From Dermacentor variabilis (Eukaryota; Arthropoda; Arachnida; Ixodida; Ixodidae), in NCBI RefSeq assembly GCF_050947875.1, contig NC_134571.1:387001-451000 (forward strand): 64,000 nt of DNA. Direction: 5' to 3'. Numbering within the stretch: the stretch's first letter is position 1; every line of letters begins with the position of its first letter. Of this stretch, positions 9,734 to 20,706 are shown one piece after another. The translations under genes were made by a program, and so were the position numbers. The notes under the pieces were generated by a model. The model searched no databases. It saw nothing but the letters and a program-made list of their open reading frames with translations, and was not told the DNA's origin.

Positions 9734-10410
9734 TGCAGTATTTGGAAGCCGTGTAAACTGATTGTATATATGGCGACTCTTCTTCGCCTGCTCGAAATGG
9801 CGGCATTCCTTCATGATGGCGTCGACAATCGATAAGTTTCTGAAGGCCAAAAGGTTTAATGCATCGTCCGCGAAGCCTTTGATAATATGTCCAACCTTGT
9901 TCGCCTCTGGCAAGGATGGGTCGATATTATGACAGAAGGCTAGGACGTCCTGAATGTAGGAGACATACGACTCGGTAGCAGTTTAGGTACGCGTGGCCAG
10001 TTGTTTGGCGGCTAGTTGTCGACCGGTCGGATTATCAAAAACGTCGGACAGCTTTTCCTTGAACATGTCCCAGGTGGTTAGCTCTTCCTCGCGTGTATAA
10101 AACCACGTTCGCGGTGTTCCGTCAAGGTAGAACACGACATTGGCCAGCATTATGGTCAGATATCCCATCTGCTCCCCTTGCTGATGCGCTCATGCATCTT
10201 CAACCATTCTTCCACGTCAACACCATCAAGGCCGGTGAACTTGCCAGGATCTTGCGGCTGAGGTAGAGCAACGTACTGGGTATGCGTAGTCGGCATTGCA
10301 GCTGCAGATGCGGTGCCTTCCACTAGAAGCATGGTCCCAGGCTGGGTGAGACGTCCGCTGCGGAGCTCCGTGGCGAAGACGCGTACTCCGCACGCCCACC
10401 AAAATGTCAT
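9734..10410 (-). pseudogene. Gypsy-A gag fragment
   Basis: On the minus strand, PQDPGKFTGLDGVDVEEWL, then MLANVVFYLDGTPRTWF, EEELTTWDMFKEKL, and ADDALNLLAFRN match the gag capsid region of gypsy-B (PRDPGVFNGVGSPDVDDWL...) and gypsy-D in the same order. Frame changes occur near 10165 and 9980. The gene breaks at 9734 in FTRLPNT, where LINE-A was inserted. Capsid protein of a Ty3/gypsy element; nonfunctional. The rest of the element lies beyond LINE-A, outside the window. Confidence 0.8.
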
Positions 10411-10453
10411 GGGTATAAAACTATTTACACGGTGTATTTACAAAGTGTATATT
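10411..10453 (-). repeat. Probable U5 end of gypsy-A 5' LTR and primer site
   Basis: Minus-strand TTGTAAATACACCGTGTAAA and then CCCATGACATTTTGGTGGG resemble the LTR ends and TTTGGTGGA primer site of gypsy-B and gypsy-D. The LTR is cut off by the CAGGG element at 10454. Only the end of the LTR can be recognised. Confidence 0.5.
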
Positions 10454-12157
10454 CAGGGTGTCTACTAAGTTGACATTTCCAAATTCCCCGAGTTTTCCAG
10501 GTTTTCCCTGAGTGCCTTTGCAAAATTGCCTGAGTGATGCAGAACTGTTTTATGTCAAGACGAGCTGAAACCATATCACCCGATGCGGTCATTCTCTAGT
10601 AAGCTTATATATATATAAAAAAACGACTTATTCCAATTTGAATACTAAGGAGTAGTGTTCATGTTATTCAAGAAGAGAATAAAATGGAGGGGTTAGTAAA
10701 ATGCACAGCAAATAAAATGTCTCCGAAAAAAATTGCAAATTGAGTCGAACATTCTCAAATACGAATAAAAAAGGAAATGCATACAAAAACAAATATTTTC
10801 CAATAAGTTATTTCTATCAACTGATAGCAAGCTCAGTGGTATGAGGCCCAAACTTTGTCACAATTGAGATTCTCTCTCAACAGCTCGTAAGTCAATCTCA
10901 ACCGTCCTGACATACTCTCAGCCCGTGCACGACGCCTCATTGACATGTTTCACAGTCTGCTTCAAAGAGTTTATTTTTGTTTAGATGAGGGACACTTGCA
11001 TCTCGGCATCAGCCTACATTTTGTTTTTTGATCTCAAGCTTCTTCAAAACGGCGGCAGCACACTTCCTTTCCCGTTAATTCCTCAATGCGTAGGTCCTTT
11101 CTGTTATTGTACTCCTTCCGTCACTCGTTCGCCCCCACAGACCATTTGAAGCATCTTTTTGGTCAGTTGCACAGTCCATGTCTTAGTTTTCGAACTCCTT
11201 AGGGGCCGTGAAAACGTCCGAAAAATCGGCCAGTTGGAAAAAAATAAATGCATGTCATTTACTCCCATAAGGGCTCAAACCGCCACAGGCACATTCGAAA
11301 ACGCTCTGAAGGCCTGTCGGTACACTTATTAGGCATATCGATGCTCGTACTGTGACAGGAAATACGGGGTGCACGCGTGTATAATCAAGGAATACATACT
11401 GTGTCCGAGGCAATAGCCCCTTCCCACGCTTGTTACGCTTCACTGCAATACTTTTGCGTATGCTTCACCAAGTAACATTTCTGTATGGAGGCGAAGCTGA
11501 CTTCCAGGAACCGGCATTATGCAACGCACCGTGTTTTCCAAGTTCTAAGCCAATCGCGAAGACCGCAAAGATCGAGTCCGTGCCATTGCTGATAGCAGCG
11601 AATTTTTTCAATAAAAAACACGGCACCCAACGGCAAGAAGCTTCATAGCGAACGTCGAAGCAGCAAGGCCTAGCGTTGCCGCAGCAGTGGCTATAGACGG
11701 CTGCCAGCGGATCTGCGTGCGAGAGCGCCGGTTTCAGGCGGCGAGGTAATCAAAATGGCAGCAGTGGTGGCTTTGATTAATGCCGTTTCGGACCTGCGGT
11801 CAGGGCAAAAAGCCCGGAAAATCGGACGGAGAAGGGTTTTTGTGTCCGAAATTTCAGACGTTCTGATACATTGACTCTATGGGGTACGTGGTGGTGCCGC
11901 GAAGCCGTCCAAATCATCGGGAACCCGGAAAGTCGGTCGTTGACTGTACACTGGCAACTCCTCCAGCCGACGACAGGACGTCAAAGACGATTCATTACGA
12001 TTCCTGTCTGTTGCTCGAGCCAGCATTACCACGACTTTCGACCCTTTCAATAAAATTACAGCTAATCTTCCCTGATAGAGGCACAAATTCCCTGAGTTTT
12101 TCCAGACTACTCAAAATTCCTGAGAATTCCCGGTTTTCCCGGCTGGTAGACACCCTG
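10454..12157. mobile_element. Non-autonomous DNA transposon with CAGGGTGTCTAC ends
   Basis: The element begins CAGGGTGTCTACTAAG and ends with the inverse GTAGACACCCTG. Inside the ends, AATTCCCNGAGTTTTCCAG-type sequence is also inverted. CAGGG termini are usual for hAT-like elements, which duplicate 8 bp. The flanks TGTATATT and ATAGTATT share only part of that length, so the duplication is imperfect at best. No transposase ORF is seen in its 1.7 kb; the interior is AT-rich. Confidence 0.7.
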
Positions 12158-12159
12158 AT

Positions 12160-13570
12160 AGTATTGGCGGCGAGGAGTTACGGAGTCGCCATCTATCGGA
12201 AGCGCCTCGCTGGCGTAGTATGAGGGATCACGCGGCGCGCTCCTCATAGGTTTTGCTGCCAGCGCTTACTGAAAACACCACGCGCGAGCTCTGCCGGACA
12301 TTTCCGTAAGTACTTTCCAAACGAGAGAAGTTGTTTACTGTCTAAATAATGATCTTGGGCAAACTGAAAGCACACAATCGTTTACAGACGCTATCTCTTT
12401 ACCGAATACGTACAGTGAACGCCACTGCGCGCGGTCGCCGCGATGGAGTCTCCCGAACCGGCTTCTTGCGTGAAAAATAGGTAAATACTGAGAGCAAACT
12501 ATGTGAAATATGTTCTTATAGTGTTTGTATAACTAAATGGAGCGTAATAGAAAGAAGCCTCAATGCAGCGATCGCGCAGATTCGCAGCGACCGACTGCGC
12601 GTCTACATGCTTGTCTGCGTACTGTTTCGCTTTCTCCGCGCGCGCGTTCTCGCACCGTGCCATGAGCTTTAGGCCGCAGAAAACGAGCATTTGACAGTAT
12701 ACAAGCAACCATTGTTGCGTGGCAGCTATCAGAGCTGTTCAAAAATAACTTCATTGTAGAGACTTCGACGCCTACAGGGACTATGATGTGCCGTCACGAC
12801 GACTCAATCTTTTTTTCTGCTTCTAAATTCTTTGACTTTTCAATATTATTTTTCGAGTTGCGTCGCACTGTATGTTTATCGGTGTTCTCAGCGTGCAATT
12901 TCCCGCTGCTCCTTTTTTGTAATCCAGTGCATTAATTCATAACACAAACATGACCATATGCCATGCTTTTTTTAAATGTGCTTCTTACTGCTGCCTTTCC
13001 ACTCCACTGAACTTGCCAGTATCTATAGCATCGACAAGTTGATAAACCAAACCGTCATAACATTAGTCGTGCAGCAGACTCGGGCGAGCGTCTCAGTGCG
13101 CGTTTTCAGAACATCGCAGACCGGGCGCCGTAGCAGAAATCTTCCTCGCGTCTGTGCTTGCTGCACACCCGAGTTGTAGCCGATGACTGTTTGCCGGTTT
13201 TATGTTTCGCGAGCCAAGCTTCACGCAGCTTCTTGTCCTGCGGCTACGTGTGAATAAAGCTGACACCGGCCTCCGTTACGTGCGTCCGGCCCTGCGGCAC
13301 TGAGCAGTAGCCTACCATGTTGCGCGCCTTCAAAGGCAGCCACTACCTATTGTAGTGCTTTCAAGCTTTGTAAAGGAGACACTCGAAGCGGGAAAATTTC
13401 GCCACTAAATGAGGACCGCAGCGTACGAGGGAATTCAAACTCGTTTTCAGCTCGCTTCGGCGCTCCCGAAGCAGCCGACGCGGCCGCTATGTCCACGTGA
13501 TCCCTCCTAGCACGTCACGCCGACGGTGGCGCCAGCTTTTCCAGTGGTGGAGCTCGAGGCCAATATACAC
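12160..13570 (-). mobile_element. Decayed DNA transposon with THAP coding remnant
   Basis: The two ends carry diverged inverted sequences: GAGGGATCACGCGG at about 12219 and, in inverse, GAGGGATCACGTGG at about 13491, with GTATTGGC / GTATATTGGCC further out. A THAP domain is encoded on the minus strand at 13100-13318. THAP domains occur in P-element and Kolobok transposases. Which group this is cannot be settled, because no target duplication or transposase core is readable. Confidence 0.55.
13100..13318 (-). pseudogene. THAP zinc-finger domain remnant
   Basis: From ATG at 13318 the minus strand reads MVGYCSVPQGRTH, then a stop, PQDKKLREAWLAKHK, and TRVCSKHRREEDF. This matches the C2CH layout of THAP DNA-binding domains: an N-terminal Cys pair, a conserved Trp, and a Cys-x2-His. 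The second Cys is Gly here and a stop interrupts the frame, so it is nonfunctional. THAP domains bind transposon ends or host promoters. The remnant lies inside the inverted-repeat element at 12160-13570, so a transposon origin is more likely than a host gene. Confidence 0.65.
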
Positions 13571-13597
13571 AGCTGCCGAGAATCCCGAGAGGCTCTT

Positions 13598-13620
13598 GCC
13601 ATAGAGTGAAACTCTATGGC
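13598..13620. repeat. Short perfect hairpin
   Basis: GCCATAGAGT and ACTCTATGGC are separated by GAA. It lies 60 bp upstream of the gypsy-B 5' LTR. The role is unknown; it may be a chance local duplication, since CTCTTGCC also flanks it on both sides. Confidence 0.7.
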
Positions 13621-13682
13621 TCTTGCCACTTCGTCCTCTTCACCGTCGACGACCTTGTTCTCTTTACCCACCGTAACAATAT

Positions 13683-13827
13683 TGCTACGGAACAGCCGCC
13701 ACAGTGTGGCTGCACTGAGGACGAAGACGACGTGTGTGCCGGTTTGATATAGCGTCGCCATTTTGGCCTCCGTGAGCTTACCTGTAAATAAATTGTAAAT
13801 AGTATTCGGCTTCAGTTTCACGTAACA
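13683..13827 (+). repeat. Gypsy-B 5' LTR
   Basis: 145 bp, starting TGCTACGGAACAG and ending TTTCACGTAACA. Unusually short for gypsy, but the 3' copy has the same limits. Confidence 0.9.
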
Positions 13828-13833
13828 TTAATT

Positions 13834-13851
13834 TGGTGGAGGAGGACGTTC
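13834..13851 (+). promoter_or_regulatory. Gypsy-B primer-binding site
   Basis: TGGTGGAGGAGGACGTTC lies 6 bases after the LTR. The leading TGG would pair with a tRNA CCA end. Gypsy-D has a similar TGGTGGAAG at the same place. The tRNA is not identified. Confidence 0.55.
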
Positions 13852-13902
13852 CCCGTACCCGTCATAGAGCTTCGCAGCGGTCGCAACGGCGACAATGCAA
13901 CT

Positions 13903-15083
13903 TTGGCTCCTGCTGGCGGCACTTCATCTACGCAAGCGTCTCCCCCTGCAGCCCCGACCTACGTCGCCGTTTCCCCACCTCGGGATCCAGGTGTTTTCAA
14001 CGGAGTCGGCAGTCCTGATGTTGACGACTGGCTCCGCTTATACGAACGTGTCAGCACCAGTCACAGGTGGGATCCGACTATTATGCTTGCCAACGTACTT
14101 TTCTAGCTCGATGAAGCTCCATTGGCGTGGTTCCAGACTCGCGAAGAGGAGATCTCGAGCTGGGATCTCTTCAAAGACAAGCTACGCGACCTTTTTGGCA
14201 ATCCATTTGGTCGACAAGACAACGCCGGAAAGCCCGTGCCACACGTGTACAGACATCGACCGAGTCCTACGTGTCGTACATTCTCGACGTGTTGGCCCTT
14301 TGTGCCAAGGCTGACCCGAACATGACTGAGGACGATAAGGTTAATCACGTCCTCAAAGGCATTGCTGACGACGCCTTTAATTTACTGGTGTTTACGAACG
14401 TCACCAGCATCGATACCATCCTCAAGGAGTGCCGCCGTCTCGAGCATGCTAAAAGCCGCCGGGTATCCCAGCACATCACGCGACTTCCCAACACAGCTGC
14501 TACGTCATCCTGTGACGACCTCTTCCACCAGCCGTCGCGATGTGACAACTTGACCCGTATCATTCGTCGTGAGGTCGAAGCGGCACAACCGGTGGCCCCT
14601 TCATTCCCGTTACCTGATCATTCTCCGGTGACAATCTCCTTGATCCAGGCAGTCGTCCGTCAAGAGTTGTCCAACGTCGGCGTGCAATCCCTTCGTTCCG
14701 TACGCTCGGAACCTTTGTCTCCACGCACGTCCCCACCGTGCTCTTCTTACTCCTCTTATGGACAGCGCAACCCCTCCGAATGGCGAACCGTGGACGACAA
14801 GCCAATTTGTTTCAACTGCCGACGCATTGGACATGTCGCTCGCCACTGCCGCAGCCGCTGGACTTCTCCGACGCGCTATTATCCTGATTACCCCCCTCGC
14901 CCCTCTAGCGCATCCTTTTCCTTCACCCCTTCTATGCCCGCTCCATCATCTGACAATGCGACACCTTTGACACGACCCCGCTACTCCCGCTCGCCTTCTC
15001 CCCCCCGCCGCCAATCCCGCTCGCCCCCGTCACGCCGTGCTCCTTCTCCGACCTACTCGCCGCACCCCCGACCGGAAAACTAG
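13903..15083 (+). pseudogene. Gypsy-B gag
   Basis: The capsid region starts MAPAGGTSSTQ and includes PPRDPGVFNG, DVDDWLRLYERVS and MLANVLF, followed by a stop at 14104. A frameshift near 14225 is then needed to continue to VLKGIADDAFNLLVF. The zinc knuckle CFNCRRIGHVARHC (about 14811-14852) is intact, and an Arg/Ser-Pro-rich tail ends at 15083. The protein would form the particle and bind the genomic RNA. The nonsense codon and frameshift mean this copy makes no full Gag. Confidence 0.88.
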
Positions 15084-15085
15084 AC

Positions 15086-17108
15086 AGTGCAGCTTCTGCA
15101 GGTGAAGCTGCATTGACGACATTGGCACGAAATCCTCGCTTCACCTTACCCACGAACAAGAATCTTTTGGCCGTTCTCGTTGACAATGTTCCTGTGTGCG
15201 CGTTGACACCGGGGCGCATGTGTCCATTATGAGTGCTGCTCATCGCCGTCGGCTCAAGAAAGTTCTGACGCCTGCCCCGAACCGAGTTTTACAAGTCGCC
15301 GACGGAGGGACTGTCGCTATTGTTGGCATGTGTTCTGCCCAACTCACCATTGCTGAGAGACACACCGTCGTTCTCTTAACCGTCATCGAGCATTGCCCTC
15401 ACGAACTCATTCTCGGTCTGGATTTTCTTGCCCATCATTCTGCCCTCATTGACTGTTCGGCCAGCTCACTTCGCCTTGACTTGCCTCTCCTTGCCGACCC
15501 TGTGGACCCGCCTCCAAGCCATCTGAGCTGCATAGATTTTATTCGCCTACCACTTCACTCTGTGACACACGTCAACTTGTTGTCCTCTCCAGCTGTACCT
15601 GACGGCAATTATGTGGCCGCACCAATTCCGGCCGTTACGCTTACACATGGTGTTACCGTGCCGCACACTGTGCTGACAATTACTGGCAACCGCACCTGCC
15701 TTCCACTTGTCAATTTCGCGCTAACCGCGCAAGTTCTGCCTCAGGGGATCCCCTTGGCTATAATTTGCGCTTTGCAGGATGATGAGGTCGAGCCATTCAC
15801 AGTGGAAGATCGTTACAGCTCAGCCCATACCGTGACGTCATCGCACGGTACTGACGTCGACATTAAGAAGATGGTCTCCTCTGACCTTACACCTGCTCAA
15901 GCTGAAGCTCTTTGCCGCGTTCTTGAAGGCTATCGCGACATTTTTGACTTTGACAATAGACCCTTAGGTCAAACGTCCGTCGTGACCCATCGCATAAATA
16001 CTGGCGATGCAAACCCTATTCACCGACGTCCATACCGTGTTTCTGCGTCGGAACGAGCTGTTATCCAACAGGAAGTCACAAAGATGCTTGCAAAGGACCT
16101 TATCGAGCCTTCCTGTAGTCCCTGGGCATCTCCCGTCGTACTTGTCAAAAAGAAGGATGGAACGTGGCGCTTTTGTGTAGATTATCGCCACCTGAACAAA
16201 ATCACAAAAAAGGATGTGTACCCTTTGCCGCGTATTGATGACGCTCTAGACTGCCTGTAATGTGCCACCTATTTTTCTTCTATCGACTTACGGTCCGGCT
16301 ACTGGCAGATATCCGTCGATGACATGGACCGAGAGAAGACTGCATTTGTTACCCCTGACGGCCTTTATCAGTTCAAGGTGATACCTTTCGGTTTCTGTAA
16401 TGCGCCCGCCACGTTCGAACGAATGATGGACTCTTTGCTTCAGGGGTTCAAGTGGTCCACCTGTTTGTGCCATCTGGACGACGTCATCGTTTATTCGCCC
16501 ACATTCGACACGCATCTAGACCGTCTTTCAGCGATTCTTGACGTGTTCCGCCTTGCCGGTCTCCAGTTGAACTCGTCAAAATGTCATTTCGCTTGCCGCC
16601 AAATCGCCGTCCTTGGACACCTCGTAGATGCCAGAGGCGTGCGACCCGATCCGGACAAAATTCGCGCCGTTACGAATTTCCCTGTTCCGAAGTCTACCAA
16701 GGACGTTCGTAGTTTCGTAGGGCTGTGCTCCTATTTCTGACGCTTTGTGAAGGATTTTGCGACCATCGCCCGTCCCCTTACCGACCTCTTGAAGAAAGAC
16801 GCCTTATTTTCTTGGGGACCTGACCATGCCGCATCTTTTTCGCAGCTCACTACTCTCCTTACGACGCCTCCAATTCTGGCCCATTTTGACCCGTTTGCTT
16901 CAACGGAAGTTCGAACTGATGCCAGTGGTCATGGCATAGGAGCAGTGTTAGCACAGCGCCAGCGTGGACATGATCGCGTTATAGCCTACGCCAGCCGACT
17001 TCTATCACCCGCCGAGCGCAATTATTCAATCACAGAGCGCGAGTGCCTCGCTCTTGTGTGGGCTGTTGCGAAATTTCGTCCATACTTGTACGGACGCCCC
17101 TTCTGTGT
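15086..17108 (+). pseudogene. Gypsy-B pol, protease to RNase H (5' part)
   Basis: Protease motif DTGAHVSIM at about 15203 follows a small deletion that shifts frame. RT follows with [32 protein letters not shown], a stop at 16258, SIDLRSGYWQ, LYQFKVIPFGFCNAPATFERMMD, and the catalytic box as CHLDDV near 16466, where Y is changed to H. A second stop lies at 16738. RNase H begins [16 protein letters not shown] (about 16912) and runs to [11 protein letters not shown], where LINE-B enters. Dead copy. Confidence 0.9.
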
Positions 17109-20100
17109 GGATGGATGGATGGATGTGGATGGATGTTATGAGCGTCCCCTTTGGAACGGGGCGGTGGCTTGCGCCACCAAGCTCTTGCTACTATGCTGCC
17201 TAATATCCTACCTAGATTAACCAATGAAAAAAAAAAAAAAACACTATGAACTACCACGTCCAAATTTTCTGATACCCTATTGCGAACTGTGCTTTTGTAC
17301 GTCTCCGTCTTTTGTCGTTTCCCTACTTTTCTTCCACCAATCCTCCAATCGCCTCTTACTGATGTCTATTGCGGACCTGTTTGCTTTACCACTGCTCCCG
17401 CTGAACCCAAGGGCTTCAAGGAGGCCAGTGGTGCCTAAATCGACCGCTGGATAGACGTCTTCACATTCTAATAAAATATGCTCCGTCGTTTCCCTAGCTT
17501 TACCGCAGCAAGCACATGCTTCTTCTTCCTTCTTATATCTCGCTTGATAGGTGCGTGTTCTAAGGCATCCCGATCTCGCTTCGAAAAGTAATGAGCTTCC
17601 CTTTGAGTTATCATAAATGGTTTCTTTCCTAATTTCGTTTTTTCCCCATAAGTAGTTACTCATGGCAGGTTTCTTTTCCATTGCCGCCACCCATGAGATT
17701 AATTCAGCCTCTCTGACTTTCCGCTTGACGTTCTTTGTTGCTGTGTTGCCCACCCCACAGGCCGCATACTTGCTGGTAAGCTTCCTAGTTCTTTTCCTCC
17801 ACTGTGAATCAATGTTTTGCCTGTACAGATACCTGAACACTCTCCCAGCCCATTTACTTTCCTCCATATTCCTCAGCCGTTCTTCATACTCAATTTTACT
17901 GTGAGCTTCCCTCACTTCAATACTAGTCCAGCCCATATCCCCTTGCACAGCTTCATTTGTAGTCTTCCCGTGAGCGCCCAATGCGAGGCGACCCACTGAC
18001 CTTTGGTTCCCGTCGAGTCCTGATTGTACCCCTGATTTAAAGCAAACAACCGCATTTCCAAAAGTAAGTCCTGGAACCATTACCCCTTTCCACATACCTC
18101 GGAGGACCTCGTACCTATTGTATACCCATAGCGCTCTGTGCTTCATTATGGCTGCATTTCTCTTCCCCTTGACTGTTATGGTTTTTTCCTGTGTTTCCAT
18201 ATATCTGTTGCCTTCGTTTATCCATATACCAAGGTATTTATATTCTGTTACCCGAGGTGTTTCTTGGCCCTGTATCTCCACTGTCTGTTCACTGTTTTCA
18301 TTGAATACAATAACACCTGATTTTCTAACACTAAATTTCAAACCTAAATTGTTGCCTTCCTGTCCACAGATATTAGCCAGACGTTGCAAATCACTTTGCT
18401 TGTTTGCGAGCAACACAATGTCGTCCGCATAAAATAAACCTGGGAGTTGCTGCTCTATTACTGTACCTGCCTGTTTGTATGAGAGATTAAACCCGATATT
18501 ACTTTTTTCTAGCGCCCTCTCCATCCTCACCATGTACATCATAAAGAGCAGCGGGGATAAGGGGCACCCCTGCCTCAGTCCCTTGTTGATATGAACTTTC
18601 TCCGCGCTCCTCATCCCTTCCCATTCAACGCAAACAGTATTTTCTAGGTAAATCTCTCTCAAAAGCTGTATACAATCGTTACCTAAGCCTTCCCCTTCCA
18701 GAATATCCCACAAAATGCTGCGGTCTACGTTGTCGTATGCTCCTGTAATGTCCAAAAAGGCCACATACATAGGTCTGCTTTCTGCTTTTGATATTTCAAT
18801 ACACTGAGTAACAACAAACAAGTTATCATCCAAACGTCTACCTATTCTAAAGCCATTCTGAAGCTCTCCCAAAATGCCATTATTTTCTGCCCATGCTTGA
18901 AGCTTTAATTTGATTGCCTGCATTGCCAGCCTGTATATTACCGATGTAATGGTCAACGGTCTATACGAGTGAATTCTGTCTTTCTCCCCCTTACCTTTAT
19001 AAATTAAATTCATTCTACTCTGTCGCCAACTGTCTGGTATTCGTCTATCTTTTAAAGTTTTTTCCACTGCTTTCACGAGAGCTTCCTTACTTTTTGGTCG
19101 CAGTTCATTTATCAGCCTAACGGGAACCTCGTCTAGCCCTGTGGCTGTGCGCTTAGGAATTTTCTCTTCCGCTTTCTTCCAGTTTAAATTTGTAAGCACT
19201 AGCTCCTTTCCCCCTTGGGTCTCTTTCATGCTCTTTTTTTCTTCAAATACAACCTCGTCCTTGCCTTGGAAAGATTCGGCTGTTACTTTTTGGATGTAAT
19301 TTATTGCTGCTTCTCCTTCCAGTCTGTTTTCATCTTCGTCTAGGATATGTTGTTGTATTGTTGTTGACTTCCTGCCTAATAATTTTATGTGATTCCAAAA
19401 TATTCTAGGTGCGGCCTTCTTTTTCTCACGTATTTCTGACAACCAACTTTCACTTTCACCTTTTAATTTTGCTTGCACCAGTATTTGTACCATAGACTTT
19501 TTCTCCCGGTATATTTCCCATTTACTGGTTACTTCATCCTGTGGCAACTGCGCCTTCTTTGCCTGCCTGTGCTCTCGAGATGCTTTCTGTCGTTCGGCGA
19601 TCGCTTCTCGTATCTCCTTGTTCCACCAGCTTTTCGGTTTCTTTTTTCCTTTCCAATGAACATGTTGTTTCTCTTTCCGTAGTTCTGTCGTTACTACACT
19701 TAGAAGCTCACCATATTCCCACCCCTTACTTGGCGACTTGCCAATTTCTTCCTCCACTCTAGTGACTATATTTGCTATTTGTTCAGCGTTCAAATTTGGA
19801 CTGGCCATTTTGCTTTCGTTGCTCTCTTTCCCAACTACATATCCCATTTTCAAAATGATGCGTTTATGGTCACTCCCTATGCTGCTAAACCCTTCCTCAT
19901 CGATGACCATTTCTCTCAACTTATCATGAATTCCTTCTGTCATCAGACAGTAATCAATGGTCGATTGCCGGTTTCCCACTTCCCACGTGATCTGTCCTTC
20001 ACACTTAGGCCCTGTATTCACGATCACGAGGTTATGTTGCTCGCTAAGGTCTAGCATTGACTTCCCGTTATTGTCGGTATAGCCATCTAAATCCTGTATG

Positions 20101-20706
20101 TGGGCATTCATGTCACCTAATAGGACTATCTCAGCACCATTCCCGAAACCCCTAATATCAGCGCTTATGCATTCCACTAACTCTTTATTCTTCTCTGTGC
20201 AATTTATTCCGGTCCACAAATACGTAACTCCAAGCCAAGTTTCTTTCCCACTCATTGTACCTGATAACCAAAGATGCTCTTGACATTGTGAATTTACTCT
20301 TTTCCATTTGGCTCCCTGATGGATGAGCATTCCGACTCCCCCTCCCTTTCTTTCCGACTTAGTTCTGTTGCACCCTTCCCATACATAATTCTCAATAACT
20401 GGCGGCTCTTCTGAGTCTCTAAGGTGCGTTTCTGTAACCGCATACACCCCTATTTGTTCTCTATGTAACTGCTCCTCAATCTCTGCCCACTTTTCCTTTC
20501 TTCTGCCGCCCTGCATGTTTATGTAGCCTATTGCATGGCGAGCTCTTGTTCTTGCTTTCCTCCTTTTTCTCTTATTGACGGCGATGCTCTTCTGATGTTC
20601 CCCTAGGGGACCTTCTTTATTACTACCTACTCTGACTTCCTGAGCGCCCGCGGGCCCCCTAAAAAAGCAACAGCGCGACCCCCAAGTCGCCAGCCCACTT
20701 CTCGTG
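17109..20706 (-). mobile_element. LINE-B copy 2 (non-LTR retrotransposon), uninterrupted
   Basis: The 3.6 kb element lies on the minus strand inside gypsy-B pol. The 3' end is (ATCC)n at 17109-17137 and the 5' end is CACGAGAAG, exactly as in copy 1. The gypsy protein reads RPFC before and [11 protein letters not shown] after, so essentially no host sequence was lost and at most about 2 bp duplicated. The shared 5' limit of two independent insertions argues that this is the true full length. Confidence 0.92.

Noticed and set aside
9193..9835. Three overlapping plus-strand open frames of 128-187 codons with repeated ASKRVRKAN or CFEASQESE units
   Set aside because: They exist only because the 36 bp tandem unit has no stop in any frame. 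The array is best explained as the 5' UTR of LINE-A on the other strand.
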